A DNA stretch of 64,000 nt, from the NCBI RefSeq assembly GCF_005938105.1, contig NZ_VCPE01000008.1:1-64000 (forward strand), read 5' to 3'. Within the stretch, counting starts at the first letter, position 1; each line of letters starts with the position of its first letter. Positions 1 to 7,844 of this stretch are shown here, one piece after another. The translations under genes were made by a program, and so were the position numbers. This DNA is from Brucella haematophila. GTDB taxonomy: Bacteria > Pseudomonadota > Alphaproteobacteria > Rhizobiales > Rhizobiaceae. The notes below the pieces were generated by a model. That model was not told where the DNA came from and searched no databases. It saw only the letters and a program-made list of their open reading frames with translations.

Positions 1-1
1 T

Positions 2-603
2 AAATCTGTAGGTAGAGCACAGTACCTGTCGGTGCACTTCCACGAATTTGATTGAGAAAGCTATTTTCGGATGAAGAATCCAATCCGCAATGTTGTCGTT
101 GAATATAAGAACCGGCGTGCGCGCAAGAGCGGCAATGCGCTGTGGGGCAACCTTGATCTGAAGTCGATTGCACGGGAAGTGGAAGAAGATACCAAGGCGC
201 CGACATCTGCCGATCAGGGGACAGCTCCCATCTCTCAAACGGACAATGAACCAGCTGCACCTATCCACGCGTCAACGCCACAGGTAGAAGCCAAGACTGC
301 GCCGAAGATCCTCATTGCCAATATACCAGAACCTGTTGCCACAAAAGCGAGCATGGCCTCTCCAGAACCAGAAGCGCCTGCCACTGCCGAAGCCACAGTT
401 TCACCAACTCCAGCCAAGAAAAAAGTCAATCCCAGCAGTCGCTTGAAGCCAATTGCTGACAAGCCGGTGAAAGCCAAGCCAGCTCCTAAAATCGTAGCTG
501 ACATTCTGGATGAACTGGCTGCGCTTGAGGCGGAGAATACTGCGTTAAAACGCCAACTGGCCCAAAAGCTCAACACCGAAAATCAAAAAATGCGGAAAAT
601 GCT
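2..603 (+). repeat. Left copy of a ~600-bp direct repeat (partner 55362-55963)
   Basis: This stretch matches 55362-55963 base for base at a constant offset of 55360, with no net insertion or deletion. The first ~210 bases differ at only two positions that I could find (130 and 172); the middle, which encodes a low-complexity linker, is more diverged, and the 3' part is again close. Similarity stops just before the stop codons. It covers a gene and about 70 bases of upstream DNA. The left limit may lie outside the window. Confidence 0.95.
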
Positions 604-634
604 CGTTCGCATTGAAACCCAGATCAAACTCTAA
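71..634 (+). CDS. SyrB-like regulator, copy 1
   Basis: This is a 187-residue basic protein. The N-terminus (about residues 2-40) is a compact conserved block with KNRRARKSGNALWGN and DLKSIAREVEED. Residues ~41-150 are a low-complexity Pro/Ala/Lys linker. The C-terminus is a short coiled coil (LEAENTALKRQLAQKL) that resembles the tail of the SyrB protein encoded at 54670-55185. SyrB of Sinorhizobium is a regulator of symbiosis genes; assigning a regulatory role here is an inference. A close paralogue (180 residues) lies at 55431-55973. This copy ends in a longer, different tail (after KML), so the two copies diverge exactly at their 3' ends. A short hairpin follows the stop codon. Confidence 0.75.
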   Translation: MKNPIRNVVVEYKNRRARKSGNALWGNLDLKSIAREVEEDTKAPTSADQGTAPISQTDNEPAAPIHASTPQVEAKTAPKILIANIPEPVATKASMASPEPEAPATAEATVSPTPAKKKVNPSSRLKPIADKPVKAKPAPKIVADILDELAALEAENTALKRQLAQKLNTENQKMRKMLVRIETQIKL

Positions 635-650
635 AGGCAGCTCGCCTTTA
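632..650. terminator. Short convergent terminator hairpin
   Basis: TAAAGGC and GCCTTTA form a perfect 7-bp stem around a 5-nt loop, starting at the stop codon of the SyrB-like gene and lying 16 bases from the end of the convergent MFS gene. It has no strong T-tract, so this is a moderate call. Confidence 0.45.
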
Positions 651-665
651 CGACATGGTTTTCGG

Positions 666-1892
666 CTATTTACCGAGAACCGGTGATGGGCATGCTTTTT
701 CCAGCCGGTCGGCTTTCCTCAAAGCTCCGGCTATCGCAGCCATAAGGGCTATGGCGAGGCCATAGATCAACAGTGTTGTTTGCAGGCCGAGATAAGGCAT
801 GGCGATGCCAGCCACAACAACAGGCATGCCAAAGGCAAGGTAGCTGAGCGTAAAGATCGAAGCGAAAACCTCACCTCGCTCGCTGACTGGTGTCAGTGGC
901 ACGATGCTCCGCAAACTGGCATAAAAACATGTTCCAAAGCCTGTTCCGGCGATGAAAAGCGCAATCAGATAGACAGTGATGTTGGATGAAAGAATACCAA
1001 CGAGGGTGAAGATCGTTCCGACAGCAAGGCTGCTCGTGCCGTATAGCATAGTATTTCGCGGCGCGAATTTGCGCGCGACATAACTGGCAATCGCCCCACC
1101 AATGGACAAGAATGTGATGACGCTTGCTTGAGCGAGATAGTCATGGAAGTTGAAAATCTTGGACATGATGAGCGGCCCAAGAGCGAGGTAAAAGCCGCCG
1201 GTGGCCCATGCCGCAACAACAGCAGGCGCGCATTTCCAGAACATGTTCCTCACGCTTGATGGTAGTCCCAAGCGCGGTTGTAATGAGGTGAGTATTCCGC
1301 GATGGCGCGGTGAACTCTCAGGCAAGGTCCATATCATGACAGCCAGAACCAGGCTGACGAAGATAAGCCCACCAAAAGCGTAGCTTCGCGGCTGTTCGAA
1401 CATGTCCATGATAAGGCCAGCTATCACAGCCCCAGCAGCCAATCCTAGAAGTGGTACAACGGAATTGCAGATTGCGGCTATGCCGGGAAACTTGCGCGGT
1501 TCAAAATCAACTACAGTTGCCGAGGATGCCGTTATCAAAAGTCCACAGGCGACACCTTGAACACATCTTGCAACCAACAATCCCGCAAGGCTTGTAGCTG
1601 TCATGAAGGCGAAGGCGGATAGGGCGAGAAGCAGGAAGCCGAGGGATAGAACCGGACGGCGGCCGATATAATCAGAACTTGCGCCAGCAACTAGGAGGGT
1701 GGTGAGTAAAGCGCCAGCATAGATAGCGAAAATACCCGTCATTGCAGCAGGCGAAAACCCAATCTCTTGCTGCAGCGCGGGATAAAAGGGAGAGGGCAAG
1801 CTTGCACTGGCCATCATGACAAATTGGCTGACCAAAGCAATCGCGAAGCCGGATCGTTCGCCGCTTGAGACGTGAATTTGATCGTTCGACAT
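666..1892 (-). CDS. MFS transporter, probable drug or metabolite exporter
   Basis: From the ATG at 1892 the product has 408 residues and about 12 hydrophobic segments. The loop after the second segment carries the major facilitator motif (SSDYIGRRPVLSLG), and a proton-antiporter-like stretch rich in Gly and Pro follows. The frame stays open to a TTG at 1931, but that start would fall against the inverted repeat at 1933-1952, so the ATG is preferred. It is divergent from an ArsR-type regulator at 1997, and the shared 100-bp gap contains two operator-like palindromes. This is the usual layout for a locally controlled exporter. The substrate cannot be read from the sequence. Confidence 0.85.
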   Translation of the reverse strand: MSNDQIHVSSGERSGFAIALVSQFVMMASASLPSPFYPALQQEIGFSPAAMTGIFAIYAGALLTTLLVAGASSDYIGRRPVLSLGFLLLALSAFAFMTATSLAGLLVARCVQGVACGLLITASSATVVDFEPRKFPGIAAICNSVVPLLGLAAGAVIAGLIMDMFEQPRSYAFGGLIFVSLVLAVMIWTLPESSPRHRGILTSLQPRLGLPSSVRNMFWKCAPAVVAAWATGGFYLALGPLIMSKIFNFHDYLAQASVITFLSIGGAIASYVARKFAPRNTMLYGTSSLAVGTIFTLVGILSSNITVYLIALFIAGTGFGTCFYASLRSIVPLTPVSERGEVFASIFTLSYLAFGMPVVVAGIAMPYLGLQTTLLIYGLAIALMAAIAGALRKADRLEKACPSPVLGK

Positions 1893-1932
1893 GGCTTTAC
1901 CTGATGCAATCGCCTTGAAGCGACTGCGCAAT

Positions 1933-1952
1933 GGTTCGATATTATTCGAACC
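1933..1952. promoter_or_regulatory. Perfect palindromic operator, site 1
   Basis: GGTTCGA and TCGAACC form a perfect 7+6+7 inverted repeat in the divergent promoter region between the MFS gene and the ArsR-type gene. A related imperfect site occurs at 1978-1994. It is the likely binding site of the adjacent regulator. Confidence 0.7.
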
Positions 1953-1977
1953 ATTTTCTACTATGAAACCGACGATG

Positions 1978-1994
1978 GTTCAACTATATTCGAA
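1978..1994. promoter_or_regulatory. Imperfect operator, site 2
   Basis: GGTTCAACTATATTCGAAC repeats the half-sites of the palindrome at 1933-1952 (GGTTC on the left, TCGAAC on the right) and ends two bases before the ATG of the ArsR-type gene. Occupancy would block that gene's ribosome-binding region and promoter, suggesting autoregulation. Confidence 0.5.
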
Positions 1995-1996
1995 CA

Positions 1997-2332
1997 ATGA
2001 CGGAAGAAATCTTATCTAACCCGGTTGATTTGCCTCATCCAGATCGCGATGAGATAGCGCTCGCTCAGGTGCTTTTTGCGCTTAGCGATCCGTCGCGTCT
2101 GGAGATCGTTCGGCAGTTGGATGGCGGTCCGTTGGAAATGGCGCGCTGCCATTTGAGCGATCCGAATGTACCGAAATCGACGCGTTCGCATCTGATGAAA
2201 GTGCTGCGTGAAAGCGGTGTGGTCTGGAACAAGCCGAACGGTCGTGGCCGTTTATTGTCGCTAAGGCGAGAAGAACTTGACCAACGTTTTCCGGGGCTTC
2301 TCGATGCAGTTCTCAATGCTGCAAAGGCGTGA
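1997..2332 (+). CDS. ArsR-type winged-helix regulator
   Basis: The product is a 111-residue protein made almost entirely of one winged-helix domain. FALSDPSRLEIVRQL is the typical first helix of ArsR-like regulators. The recognition helix region follows (NVPKSTRSHLMKVLRESGVV), and then the wing (NGRGRLLSLRREEL). No Cys pair typical of metal-sensing ArsR proteins is seen in the ELCV-like position, so it probably senses an organic ligand or another signal. It is divergent from the MFS gene and most likely controls it through the palindromes at 1933-1994. The stop codon lies inside the stem of a terminator. Confidence 0.8.
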   Translation: MTEEILSNPVDLPHPDRDEIALAQVLFALSDPSRLEIVRQLDGGPLEMARCHLSDPNVPKSTRSHLMKVLRESGVVWNKPNGRGRLLSLRREELDQRFPGLLDAVLNAAKA

Positions 2333-2354
2333 GCCGATTTGAACATCGGCTCAC
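2329..2354. terminator. Bidirectional terminator hairpin
   Basis: GTGAGCCGAT and ATCGGCTCAC make a perfect 10-bp stem with a 6-nt loop between the convergent ArsR-type and nitroreductase genes. The left arm includes the ArsR stop codon. Confidence 0.7.
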
Positions 2355-2390
2355 CACATCGTCCAAAGTCTTAGACGGGTGGCGCGCTCT

Positions 2391-3008
2391 TCAGGCTGTC
2401 GTCTTTTTGATGTTAAAAAACGAGCCATTGAACGCAATCTCGCTGAGAGGCTTGCGTGGGCTCGGAATTTCACGCTTTTGCAGAATTTCCGAAAGCGTGG
2501 ACTTATCGGCAATGCGGCCTATCGCTGCGATGGCTTCAATGGCGACATCGTCAGGTATTGCAAGCTCTGTCCGCGTTCGGTCGTGATCGAAGCCAGCCAT
2601 CGCATGTGCATGCCAGCCCGATAAGGTCGCCTGGTAAGCAATCGCCGCCCACGCTGCACCTGTATCGAAGGAGTGTGTTGAGGAGGGCTGTGCTTCAGTA
2701 GCGTTGGGCGCTGTGAATGTTTTCTGAGAGGCAAGCACGACGAGTGCCGACGCATTTTGCGCCCAACTGCGATTGAAATCGTTGAGAAGCGAAAGAAGGC
2801 TTTCCCACTGCGGTGTGTCACGGCGGGCATAAATGAAGCGCCATGGCTGAGCATTATAGGCAGAAGGCGCCCACCGGCCAGCTTCGAGTATCGCTAGCAA
2901 ATTGGCCTCGCTGATAGGTTCGGCGGTAAAGGCTCTCGGCGACCAACGCTGAAGAAATAAGGGCTCGATCTGATGATCTGCCGTGCGTGAATTAGCGGTA
3001 AGTCCCAT
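2391..3008 (-). CDS. Nitroreductase-family FMN oxidoreductase
   Basis: The 205-residue product belongs to the nitroreductase fold. RWSPRAFTAEPIS near the N-terminus is the FMN phosphate-binding segment, followed by GRWAPSAYNAQPWRF, the family signature, and AAIGRI near the C-terminus. Such enzymes use FMN and NAD(P)H to reduce nitro groups, quinones or enones. The frame is open to a TTG at 3026, but GGAG sits 9 bases upstream of the ATG at 3008, so that start was chosen. It is a single gene with its own terminator on the downstream side. The substrate is unknown. Confidence 0.88.
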   Translation of the reverse strand: MGLTANSRTADHQIEPLFLQRWSPRAFTAEPISEANLLAILEAGRWAPSAYNAQPWRFIYARRDTPQWESLLSLLNDFNRSWAQNASALVVLASQKTFTAPNATEAQPSSTHSFDTGAAWAAIAYQATLSGWHAHAMAGFDHDRTRTELAIPDDVAIEAIAAIGRIADKSTLSEILQKREIPSPRKPLSEIAFNGSFFNIKKTTA

Positions 3009-3604
3009 GATCTGATCTCCGGCCAAAAAACAATATTTAGCTAAAGATACCGATCATTCGAAGGTCGGTTTTTCCATTAAAGTCGGTGAATGTAGAAATT
3101 CTGGCAAGGTAATTGAGAGCTCGTGGGGCGATTGGACGCCGTGTTGTTTTAAACCTAAAAACCAGAAGCTCTTTTTATCAGAGTGCAAGCGGACAGACCC
3201 TTATCCAGGCTCTTATTACGCGAAAAACGAAGCCAGTCCGGGCTTGCTTTATAATTGGCTGAAGCCTGCTGAACAGCGGGATGGCCAACTTTTCGCCGGG
3301 TTGCGAGGTGGTTGCCCGCGGGGGTTGGTCAAGCCGGATTCCCGTATCAAACAGTGGCGGACCTTCAGTTTAAGACGATTGGCGCATTCGATGTTATGTC
3401 GCCTTCACGTGTCGCGTTTCCAGCGGCGCAGGCAAAGGCAGGTCATAGACCGGGATACTGATGGCCAACGCAATTCTTGTCGAATGCATTGAAATGGATC
3501 GTCTTGTTCATGGGCGCCTCCGTTTCGTGACTTGCTGGAAACAAATCGCCATGGGAGGAGCATCGCACAAGCGACGCAGGAAAGGAAAAACGCCTGCACC
3601 TGTC
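3009..3604. other. Gene-poor stretch with a gene relic
   Basis: These ~600 bases hold no intact gene that I can support. They include a hairpin near 3049-3076 followed by a T-run on the plus strand, and the 5' end of a dead flavin monooxygenase gene at 3443-3511. The other open frames here are short and look like nothing I know. Confidence 0.6.
3443..3511 (-). pseudogene. Relic: N-terminus of an LLM-class flavin monooxygenase
   Basis: On the minus strand an ATG at 3511, preceded by GGAGG at 5-nt spacing, opens a 22-codon frame reading MNKTIHFNAFDKNCVGHQ and ending YPGL before TGA. FNAFDMNCVGHQSPGLW is the well-conserved N-terminus of the NtaA/SnaA/DszA branch of FMN-dependent (luciferase-like) monooxygenases, so the stop falls where a Trp codon (TGG) is expected. 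The rest of the gene (normally ~440 residues) is not recognisable downstream. The ribosome-binding site survives, pointing to fairly recent loss. The family match is from memory of the motif. Confidence 0.6.
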
Positions 3605-4222
3605 TTAGGCTTCGGAGTGCACCGCCGCTGTTTCCTTTTTTAAAAGCAGCCCTTCAAGGAAAATACGAAATGTCTGGACAGCTTTTCCCGATATGATCTC
3701 CGGATCATCTGCATTGGCGATCCATTGAGCGGCACAACTGCTTGCCGCATTGATGAGCCGCGCACCAGCTTCCGGGTCGACATCGACAATAATGCCAGCC
3801 TTTTGTAGATCGGCGAGACTGCGGGCAACTGTTGCAATACAGCCATTGGCATTCGGCCAGCCGGATGGGTCGCCAAGCACCGCTGGCCCGTCTCTGAACA
3901 TGATGCGCTGGATTTCCGGCTCGAGAGCCATCTGGACATAGGCAACATTCTCATCAACGAAACCCTGCCAAGGTGAGGCGGCCTGCGAAGAAATAGCGCA
4001 AAGTCTGTCGGTCATTTCGGCATCGATCTGGCTGATGACAGCTTGCAGAAGCCCCTTCTTGTCGCCGAAGTGATGATACAGTGCACCGCGCGTCAGACCG
4101 GCTGCGCCTGTGAAGTCATCCATTGAAGCATCCGCATAGCCGACCGTCCCGAATGCTTGACGCCCGGCTGCAAGCAGTTTTGCCCGGGTTTCCGCGATCA
4201 TCTCGCTACGGGGTTTGCGCAT
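3605..4222 (-). CDS. TetR-family repressor
   Basis: The 205-residue product has an N-terminal TetR helix-turn-helix (residues ~5-55: AAGRQAFGTVGYADASMDDF then GLTRGALYHHFGDKKGLL) and a C-terminal ligand-binding helical domain. The ATG at 4222 is preferred over the in-frame TTG at 4234 because GGAG lies just upstream of it. It is divergent from the MFS gene at 4342, and the gap contains two near-identical palindromes. It also lies just upstream of the monooxygenase relic, so it may once have controlled that enzyme as well. Confidence 0.88.
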   Translation of the reverse strand: MRKPRSEMIAETRAKLLAAGRQAFGTVGYADASMDDFTGAAGLTRGALYHHFGDKKGLLQAVISQIDAEMTDRLCAISSQAASPWQGFVDENVAYVQMALEPEIQRIMFRDGPAVLGDPSGWPNANGCIATVARSLADLQKAGIIVDVDPEAGARLINAASSCAAQWIANADDPEIISGKAVQTFRIFLEGLLLKKETAAVHSEA

Positions 4223-4262
4223 ATCATTCTCCAATTTTACCTACGATGCGTATATTAGTTGA

Positions 4263-4277
4263 CATACGCCGCGTATC
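4263..4277. promoter_or_regulatory. TetR operator, site 1
   Basis: ATACG-CCG-CGTAT forms a perfect palindrome core at 4264-4276. It is nested in a longer imperfect inverted repeat (ATTAGTTGA ... TCAACTAAT, 4254-4284) in the divergent TetR/MFS promoter region. Confidence 0.7.
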
Positions 4278-4291
4278 AACTAATTAATTAG

Positions 4292-4306
4292 CATACGCCA
4301 CGTATG
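4292..4306. promoter_or_regulatory. TetR operator, site 2
   Basis: CATACG-CCA-CGTATG repeats the core of site 1 with one changed central base. The two sites are 29 bases apart centre to centre, close to three helical turns, consistent with two dimers bound on one face of the DNA. Confidence 0.7.
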
Positions 4307-4341
4307 TAAGTGGTAAATCCTTATCATCAAGGAACACGTCC

Positions 4342-5574
4342 ATGTCTAATCCTTATAGAGAGATTTTCCGGGCGCCGGGTGCCCTCGGATTTTCGGGCGC
4401 AGCAGGTTTTGCTCGTCTCCCAATGGCAATGGCCCCAATTGGAATTGTCGCTATGCTGTCTCTGACGCATGGGGAATATTGGCTCGGAGGCGCAGTTTCG
4501 GCGACATTCGCGCTGACCAACGCATTTCTGTCACCACAGATTTCAAGGGCTGTCGACAAATTTGGACAGCGGGCTGTCGTGGGGCCAGTCACTGTCATTT
4601 CGGTGGTCGCATTTATAGCGCTCATTCTGGCCGCCAATCAGAAATGGCCGAACTGGACGCTGTTTGCATCAGCCTTTCTGGCAGGTACTATGCCAAGTAT
4701 ACCTGCGATGGTGCGGGCTCGGTGGACGGAGATTTTCCGCGAAAGGCCTGAGTTGAACACGGCCTTTGCCTTTGAATCGGCAGCTGATGAGCTGGTCTAT
4801 ATCGCTGGCGCTTCACTCTCGGTTGGCCTGGCTGTCGCGTTGTTTCCAGAGGCCGGGATGCTGATCAGCACGGTTTTTCTCGCACTTGGCACTATTGCGT
4901 TCCTGGCGCAGCGCTCCACAGAGCCGAAGGTTCGTGCTTCTGATCAAGCCGGTCCACAGCGTTCTGCCATCCGGCTTCGGTCTGTTCAGATTATAACGCT
5001 TGCACTCGTCTTCGTTGGCTCAACCTTTGCGACGGCGGAAGTCAGTGCTGTGGCAATCACCAGAGAGCTTGGGCAGCCCAATATGGCAAGCCTGGTGATT
5101 GGTGTTTATGCCATCGGGTCTTTCGTCGTTGGGCTCACGCTCGGTGCGCTTAAGCCAAGAATTCAATTGCCGCTACAGCTACTGATCGCGGTCAGTGTAC
5201 TTGCAGTTACGGCGGTACCACTTTTGTTTGCCAGCTCGTCGGTTACCGTGCTCGCACTGGCTGTGTTCGTCAGCGGTGTTGCCATTTCACCCACCTTCAT
5301 CACTGCCTTTGGCCTTATCGAGCGAAGGGTGCCGGAAACCATGCTCACGGAAGGGATTACTTGGGTCATGACGGGGATTGGTATCGGGATGGCGCTCGGT
5401 GCATTTATCGCAGGCTGGGTAGTCGACAATTTTGGCGCTGCCAACGGCTTCTGGGTGTCGATTGTGGCGACCGTGACAACCGTTCTGATCGTCGGATTGG
5501 GACAGCGAGCCTTGTCTGGAGAACGCACAACATCGAGTGCCGATGTCAATTGCTTGGCTCAACCCGCCGAATAA
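4342..5574 (+). CDS. MFS transporter under TetR control
   Basis: The 410-residue polytopic protein has about 12 hydrophobic segments. The substitution of a conserved loop (RAVDKFGQRAVVGP) for the usual GRR motif after the third segment places it in the EntS-like or uncharacterised MFS branch rather than a classical drug exporter. AAGGA precedes the ATG. It is divergent from the TetR gene at 3605-4222 with operators between, so expression is probably induced by a ligand that is exported. It is convergent with the LysR gene downstream and separated from it by a strong hairpin. Confidence 0.82.
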   Translation: MSNPYREIFRAPGALGFSGAAGFARLPMAMAPIGIVAMLSLTHGEYWLGGAVSATFALTNAFLSPQISRAVDKFGQRAVVGPVTVISVVAFIALILAANQKWPNWTLFASAFLAGTMPSIPAMVRARWTEIFRERPELNTAFAFESAADELVYIAGASLSVGLAVALFPEAGMLISTVFLALGTIAFLAQRSTEPKVRASDQAGPQRSAIRLRSVQIITLALVFVGSTFATAEVSAVAITRELGQPNMASLVIGVYAIGSFVVGLTLGALKPRIQLPLQLLIAVSVLAVTAVPLLFASSSVTVLALAVFVSGVAISPTFITAFGLIERRVPETMLTEGITWVMTGIGIGMALGAFIAGWVVDNFGAANGFWVSIVATVTTVLIVGLGQRALSGERTTSSADVNCLAQPAE

Positions 5575-5596
5575 AGCGGCTTGGGATTCACAACCT

Positions 5597-5623
5597 GCCC
5601 CTGACAGAAGAACTGTCGGGGGC
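5597..5623. terminator. Convergent terminator hairpin
   Basis: GCCCCTGACAG and CTGTCGGGGGC pair over 11 positions (one G-T) around a 5-nt loop between the convergent MFS and LysR genes. Confidence 0.65.
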
Positions 5624-5631
5624 TAATCATG

Positions 5632-6537
5632 TCAAGTTACGCGGCCTCTTTCAGCAAGAAAGTCGAGAAGTGCCCGAACCCTTGATGGCAACGGGCCACC
5701 TTGACCGATATAAACAGCATGGAACGCCTCTCGGTCATGCGGGTTTAAATGTTCCAGAACAGGCACGAGCTTTCCAGCGGCGATGTCGTCGCGAACCGTG
5801 AATTCGGTCAAGCGTGCAAGCCCCGTTCCACTGAGAGCCAGGCGCCGCACCGCTTCCCCATCACTGGCCTGAACGCGCCCGACCGTTGGGACGACGGTAT
5901 TCTCACCGTTCTGGACCATCGGCCAACCATCTGTTGTGCGTATATATCCAAGACCGATGCGATTGTGCGAAGCAAGTTCTTCGAGCGTCTGCGGTGTGCC
6001 AAAGCGGGCAAGATATGCAGGCGCACCAACTACGATCAGCGATGTTTCACCAAGTTTGCGCGCAACGAGACTTGAACTCTTCAATGGTCCTGCCCGTACC
6101 GCCACATCAATCCGCTCAGTCAGCAAATCGACGACCGTATCGCTCAGCGTCAGATCAAGCGTAACATCTGGATAAAGTTCCAGAAATGCGGGTAAGATCG
6201 GTGCCAGAACATGCGTTGCATAGGATGGACTGGTACTGAAACGAATGCGGCCGACAGGCCTTTCGCCGACGCCTGCAATGCGTTCGGCGTCTTCAATATC
6301 GGCAAGAATCCGGGTTGCGCGCTCGTAGAATGCACATCCCTCAGGCGTAAGCTGAAGCGCGCGCGTTGAACGATTTATCAGGCGTGCGCCAAGCCGTGCT
6401 TCCAATCGGGCGACGAGCTTGCTGACAGCAGAAGGTGTCATCCGGCAAGCTCTTGCAGCCGCTGAAAAACCGCCTTGCTCCACAACGCTGGTAAAGACTT
6501 CCATTTCGCCGGAACGGTTGATCTCTGATCTAGCCAT
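5632..6537 (-). CDS. LysR-family transcriptional regulator
   Basis: The 301-residue product has the LysR helix-turn-helix at residues ~10-65 (VVEQGGFSAAARACRMTPSA then SKLVARLEARLGARLINRST) and a substrate-binding-like effector domain. The sequence (RSTRALQLTPEG, VGRIRFSTSPSYA) resembles the large branch that controls oxidoreductases next door. It is divergent from the aldo/keto reductase gene at 6664 across a 126-bp gap and most likely activates it. The effector is unknown. Confidence 0.88.
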   Translation of the reverse strand: MARSEINRSGEMEVFTSVVEQGGFSAAARACRMTPSAVSKLVARLEARLGARLINRSTRALQLTPEGCAFYERATRILADIEDAERIAGVGERPVGRIRFSTSPSYATHVLAPILPAFLELYPDVTLDLTLSDTVVDLLTERIDVAVRAGPLKSSSLVARKLGETSLIVVGAPAYLARFGTPQTLEELASHNRIGLGYIRTTDGWPMVQNGENTVVPTVGRVQASDGEAVRRLALSGTGLARLTEFTVRDDIAAGKLVPVLEHLNPHDREAFHAVYIGQGGPLPSRVRALLDFLAERGRVT

Positions 6538-6663
6538 TGGTCTTCTAATTCACAAATGATTTGAATTGTTGCAATCTATATCACAGGTTGGCGGAGGTCT
6601 ATTGTTTATTCATCAAGTGTTGCGGGGTTCATAGCGCCCCACCGTTTTGAAAGGTAAAACCTT

Positions 6664-7704
6664 ATGGAGTATCGTTTTCTAGGACGTTCTGGGCTCAAAG
6701 TATCGACCTTGAGCTTTGGAGCGGGGACGTTTGGTGGAACTGGCCCCTTGTTCGGCGCGTGGGGAAACACAGATGTGAATGAGGCACGCCGCCTCATCGA
6801 CATATGTCTGGAAGCTGGTGTCAATCTGTTTGACACCGCGGATGTTTATTCGAACGGAGCTTCGGAAGAAGTTCTGGGCGCTGCAATCCGTGGACGGCGC
6901 GACAGTGTCATTATCTCAACCAAAATGAGCCTGCCGGTTGGAGAAGGTCCCAATGATGCCGGTACGTCGAGATTTCGCCTGATACGTTCTGTGGAACAGG
7001 CACTAAAGCGGCTCGACACGGACTACATCGATCTTCTGCAACTTCATGCCTTTGATGCGCATACGCCAGTGGAAGAAGTCCTGTCCACGCTTGATATGCT
7101 CGTGCGGGCTGGCAAAGTCCGCTATGTCGGTGTGTCGAATTTTTCTGGCTGGCAGATCATGAAGGCGCTCGCTGTTGCAGATCGCTATGGCTGGCCGCGT
7201 TATGTTGCCAATCAGGTCTATTATTCATTGATCGGTCGGGATTACGAGTGGGATCTGATGCCGCTTGGTGCTGATCAGGGACTGGGCGCATTGGTCTGGA
7301 GCCCCCTTGGCTGGGGCCGATTGACCGGGAAAATCAGGCGGGGAGAGGCACTTCCTGAAGGCAGCCGTCTCCACGAGACGGCGAGCTATGGTCCGCCCGT
7401 GGAAACGGAGCATCTGTTCAATGTCATCGATGCATTGGAGATCGTTGCGGGAGAAGCTGGTAAAACGGTGCCGCAAGTGGCACTGAACTGGCTATTGTCG
7501 CGGCCGACTGTGGCTTCGGTTATCGTAGGTGCCCGGAATGAAGAGCAATTGCGCCAGAATCTTGGTGCCGTGGGCTGGTCATTGTCTCCCGAGCAGATTG
7601 CAATACTCGATGCAGCCAGCGCAGTTGCGGCACCATATCCGCATTTTCCCTATCAACGTCAGGCAGGTTTCGCCCAGATCAATCCGCCTCTTATCGCGGG
7701 ATGA
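6664..7704 (+). CDS. Aldo/keto reductase
   Basis: The 346-residue product is a full-length NADPH-dependent (beta/alpha)8 aldo/keto reductase. The catalytic tetrad is visible: Asp and Tyr in DTADVYSNGASEEVLG, Lys in IISTKMS, and His in LLQLHAFDAHTP. The C-terminal cofactor loop SVIVGARNEEQLRQNL is intact. It is close to the YajO/AKR11-14-like group that reduces small aldehydes and ketones. Its LysR neighbour is divergently transcribed. The physiological substrate is not evident. Confidence 0.9.
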   Translation: MEYRFLGRSGLKVSTLSFGAGTFGGTGPLFGAWGNTDVNEARRLIDICLEAGVNLFDTADVYSNGASEEVLGAAIRGRRDSVIISTKMSLPVGEGPNDAGTSRFRLIRSVEQALKRLDTDYIDLLQLHAFDAHTPVEEVLSTLDMLVRAGKVRYVGVSNFSGWQIMKALAVADRYGWPRYVANQVYYSLIGRDYEWDLMPLGADQGLGALVWSPLGWGRLTGKIRRGEALPEGSRLHETASYGPPVETEHLFNVIDALEIVAGEAGKTVPQVALNWLLSRPTVASVIVGARNEEQLRQNLGAVGWSLSPEQIAILDAASAVAAPYPHFPYQRQAGFAQINPPLIAG

Positions 7705-7736
7705 GACCTATCTGCGGGATAGTGTTTAAGTTGCAT

Positions 7737-7769
7737 GTCACCTTAAGCGACAACGTCGCTTAAGGTGAC
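7737..7769. repeat. Perfect 15-bp inverted repeat with 3-nt loop
   Basis: GTCACCTTAAGCGAC, then AAC, then GTCGCTTAAGGTGAC: two perfect 15-nt arms. It lies 33 bases after the aldo/keto reductase stop and 76 bases before the next gene. No T-run follows on the plus strand, so a simple Rho-independent terminator is not clear. It could be a terminator stem, a protein-binding site for the operon at 7845, or a cruciform. Confidence 0.9.
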
Positions 7770-7844
7770 GAAACGGAAGGATTATGCTATAGGAGCGTTA
7801 GCGGGCTTGGGACAATCGTTGAAACGCCACAGACGGGGAGGGTC

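Noticed and set aside
235-576. 113-codon minus-strand frame inside the first SyrB-like gene (also in the second copy)
   Set aside because: It is a shadow of the Pro/Ala-rich linker; the apparent conservation follows from the DNA repeat.
3244-3492. 82-codon plus-strand frame between the nitroreductase and TetR genes
   Set aside because: No ribosome-binding site, no recognisable domain, and it overlaps the better-supported monooxygenase relic.
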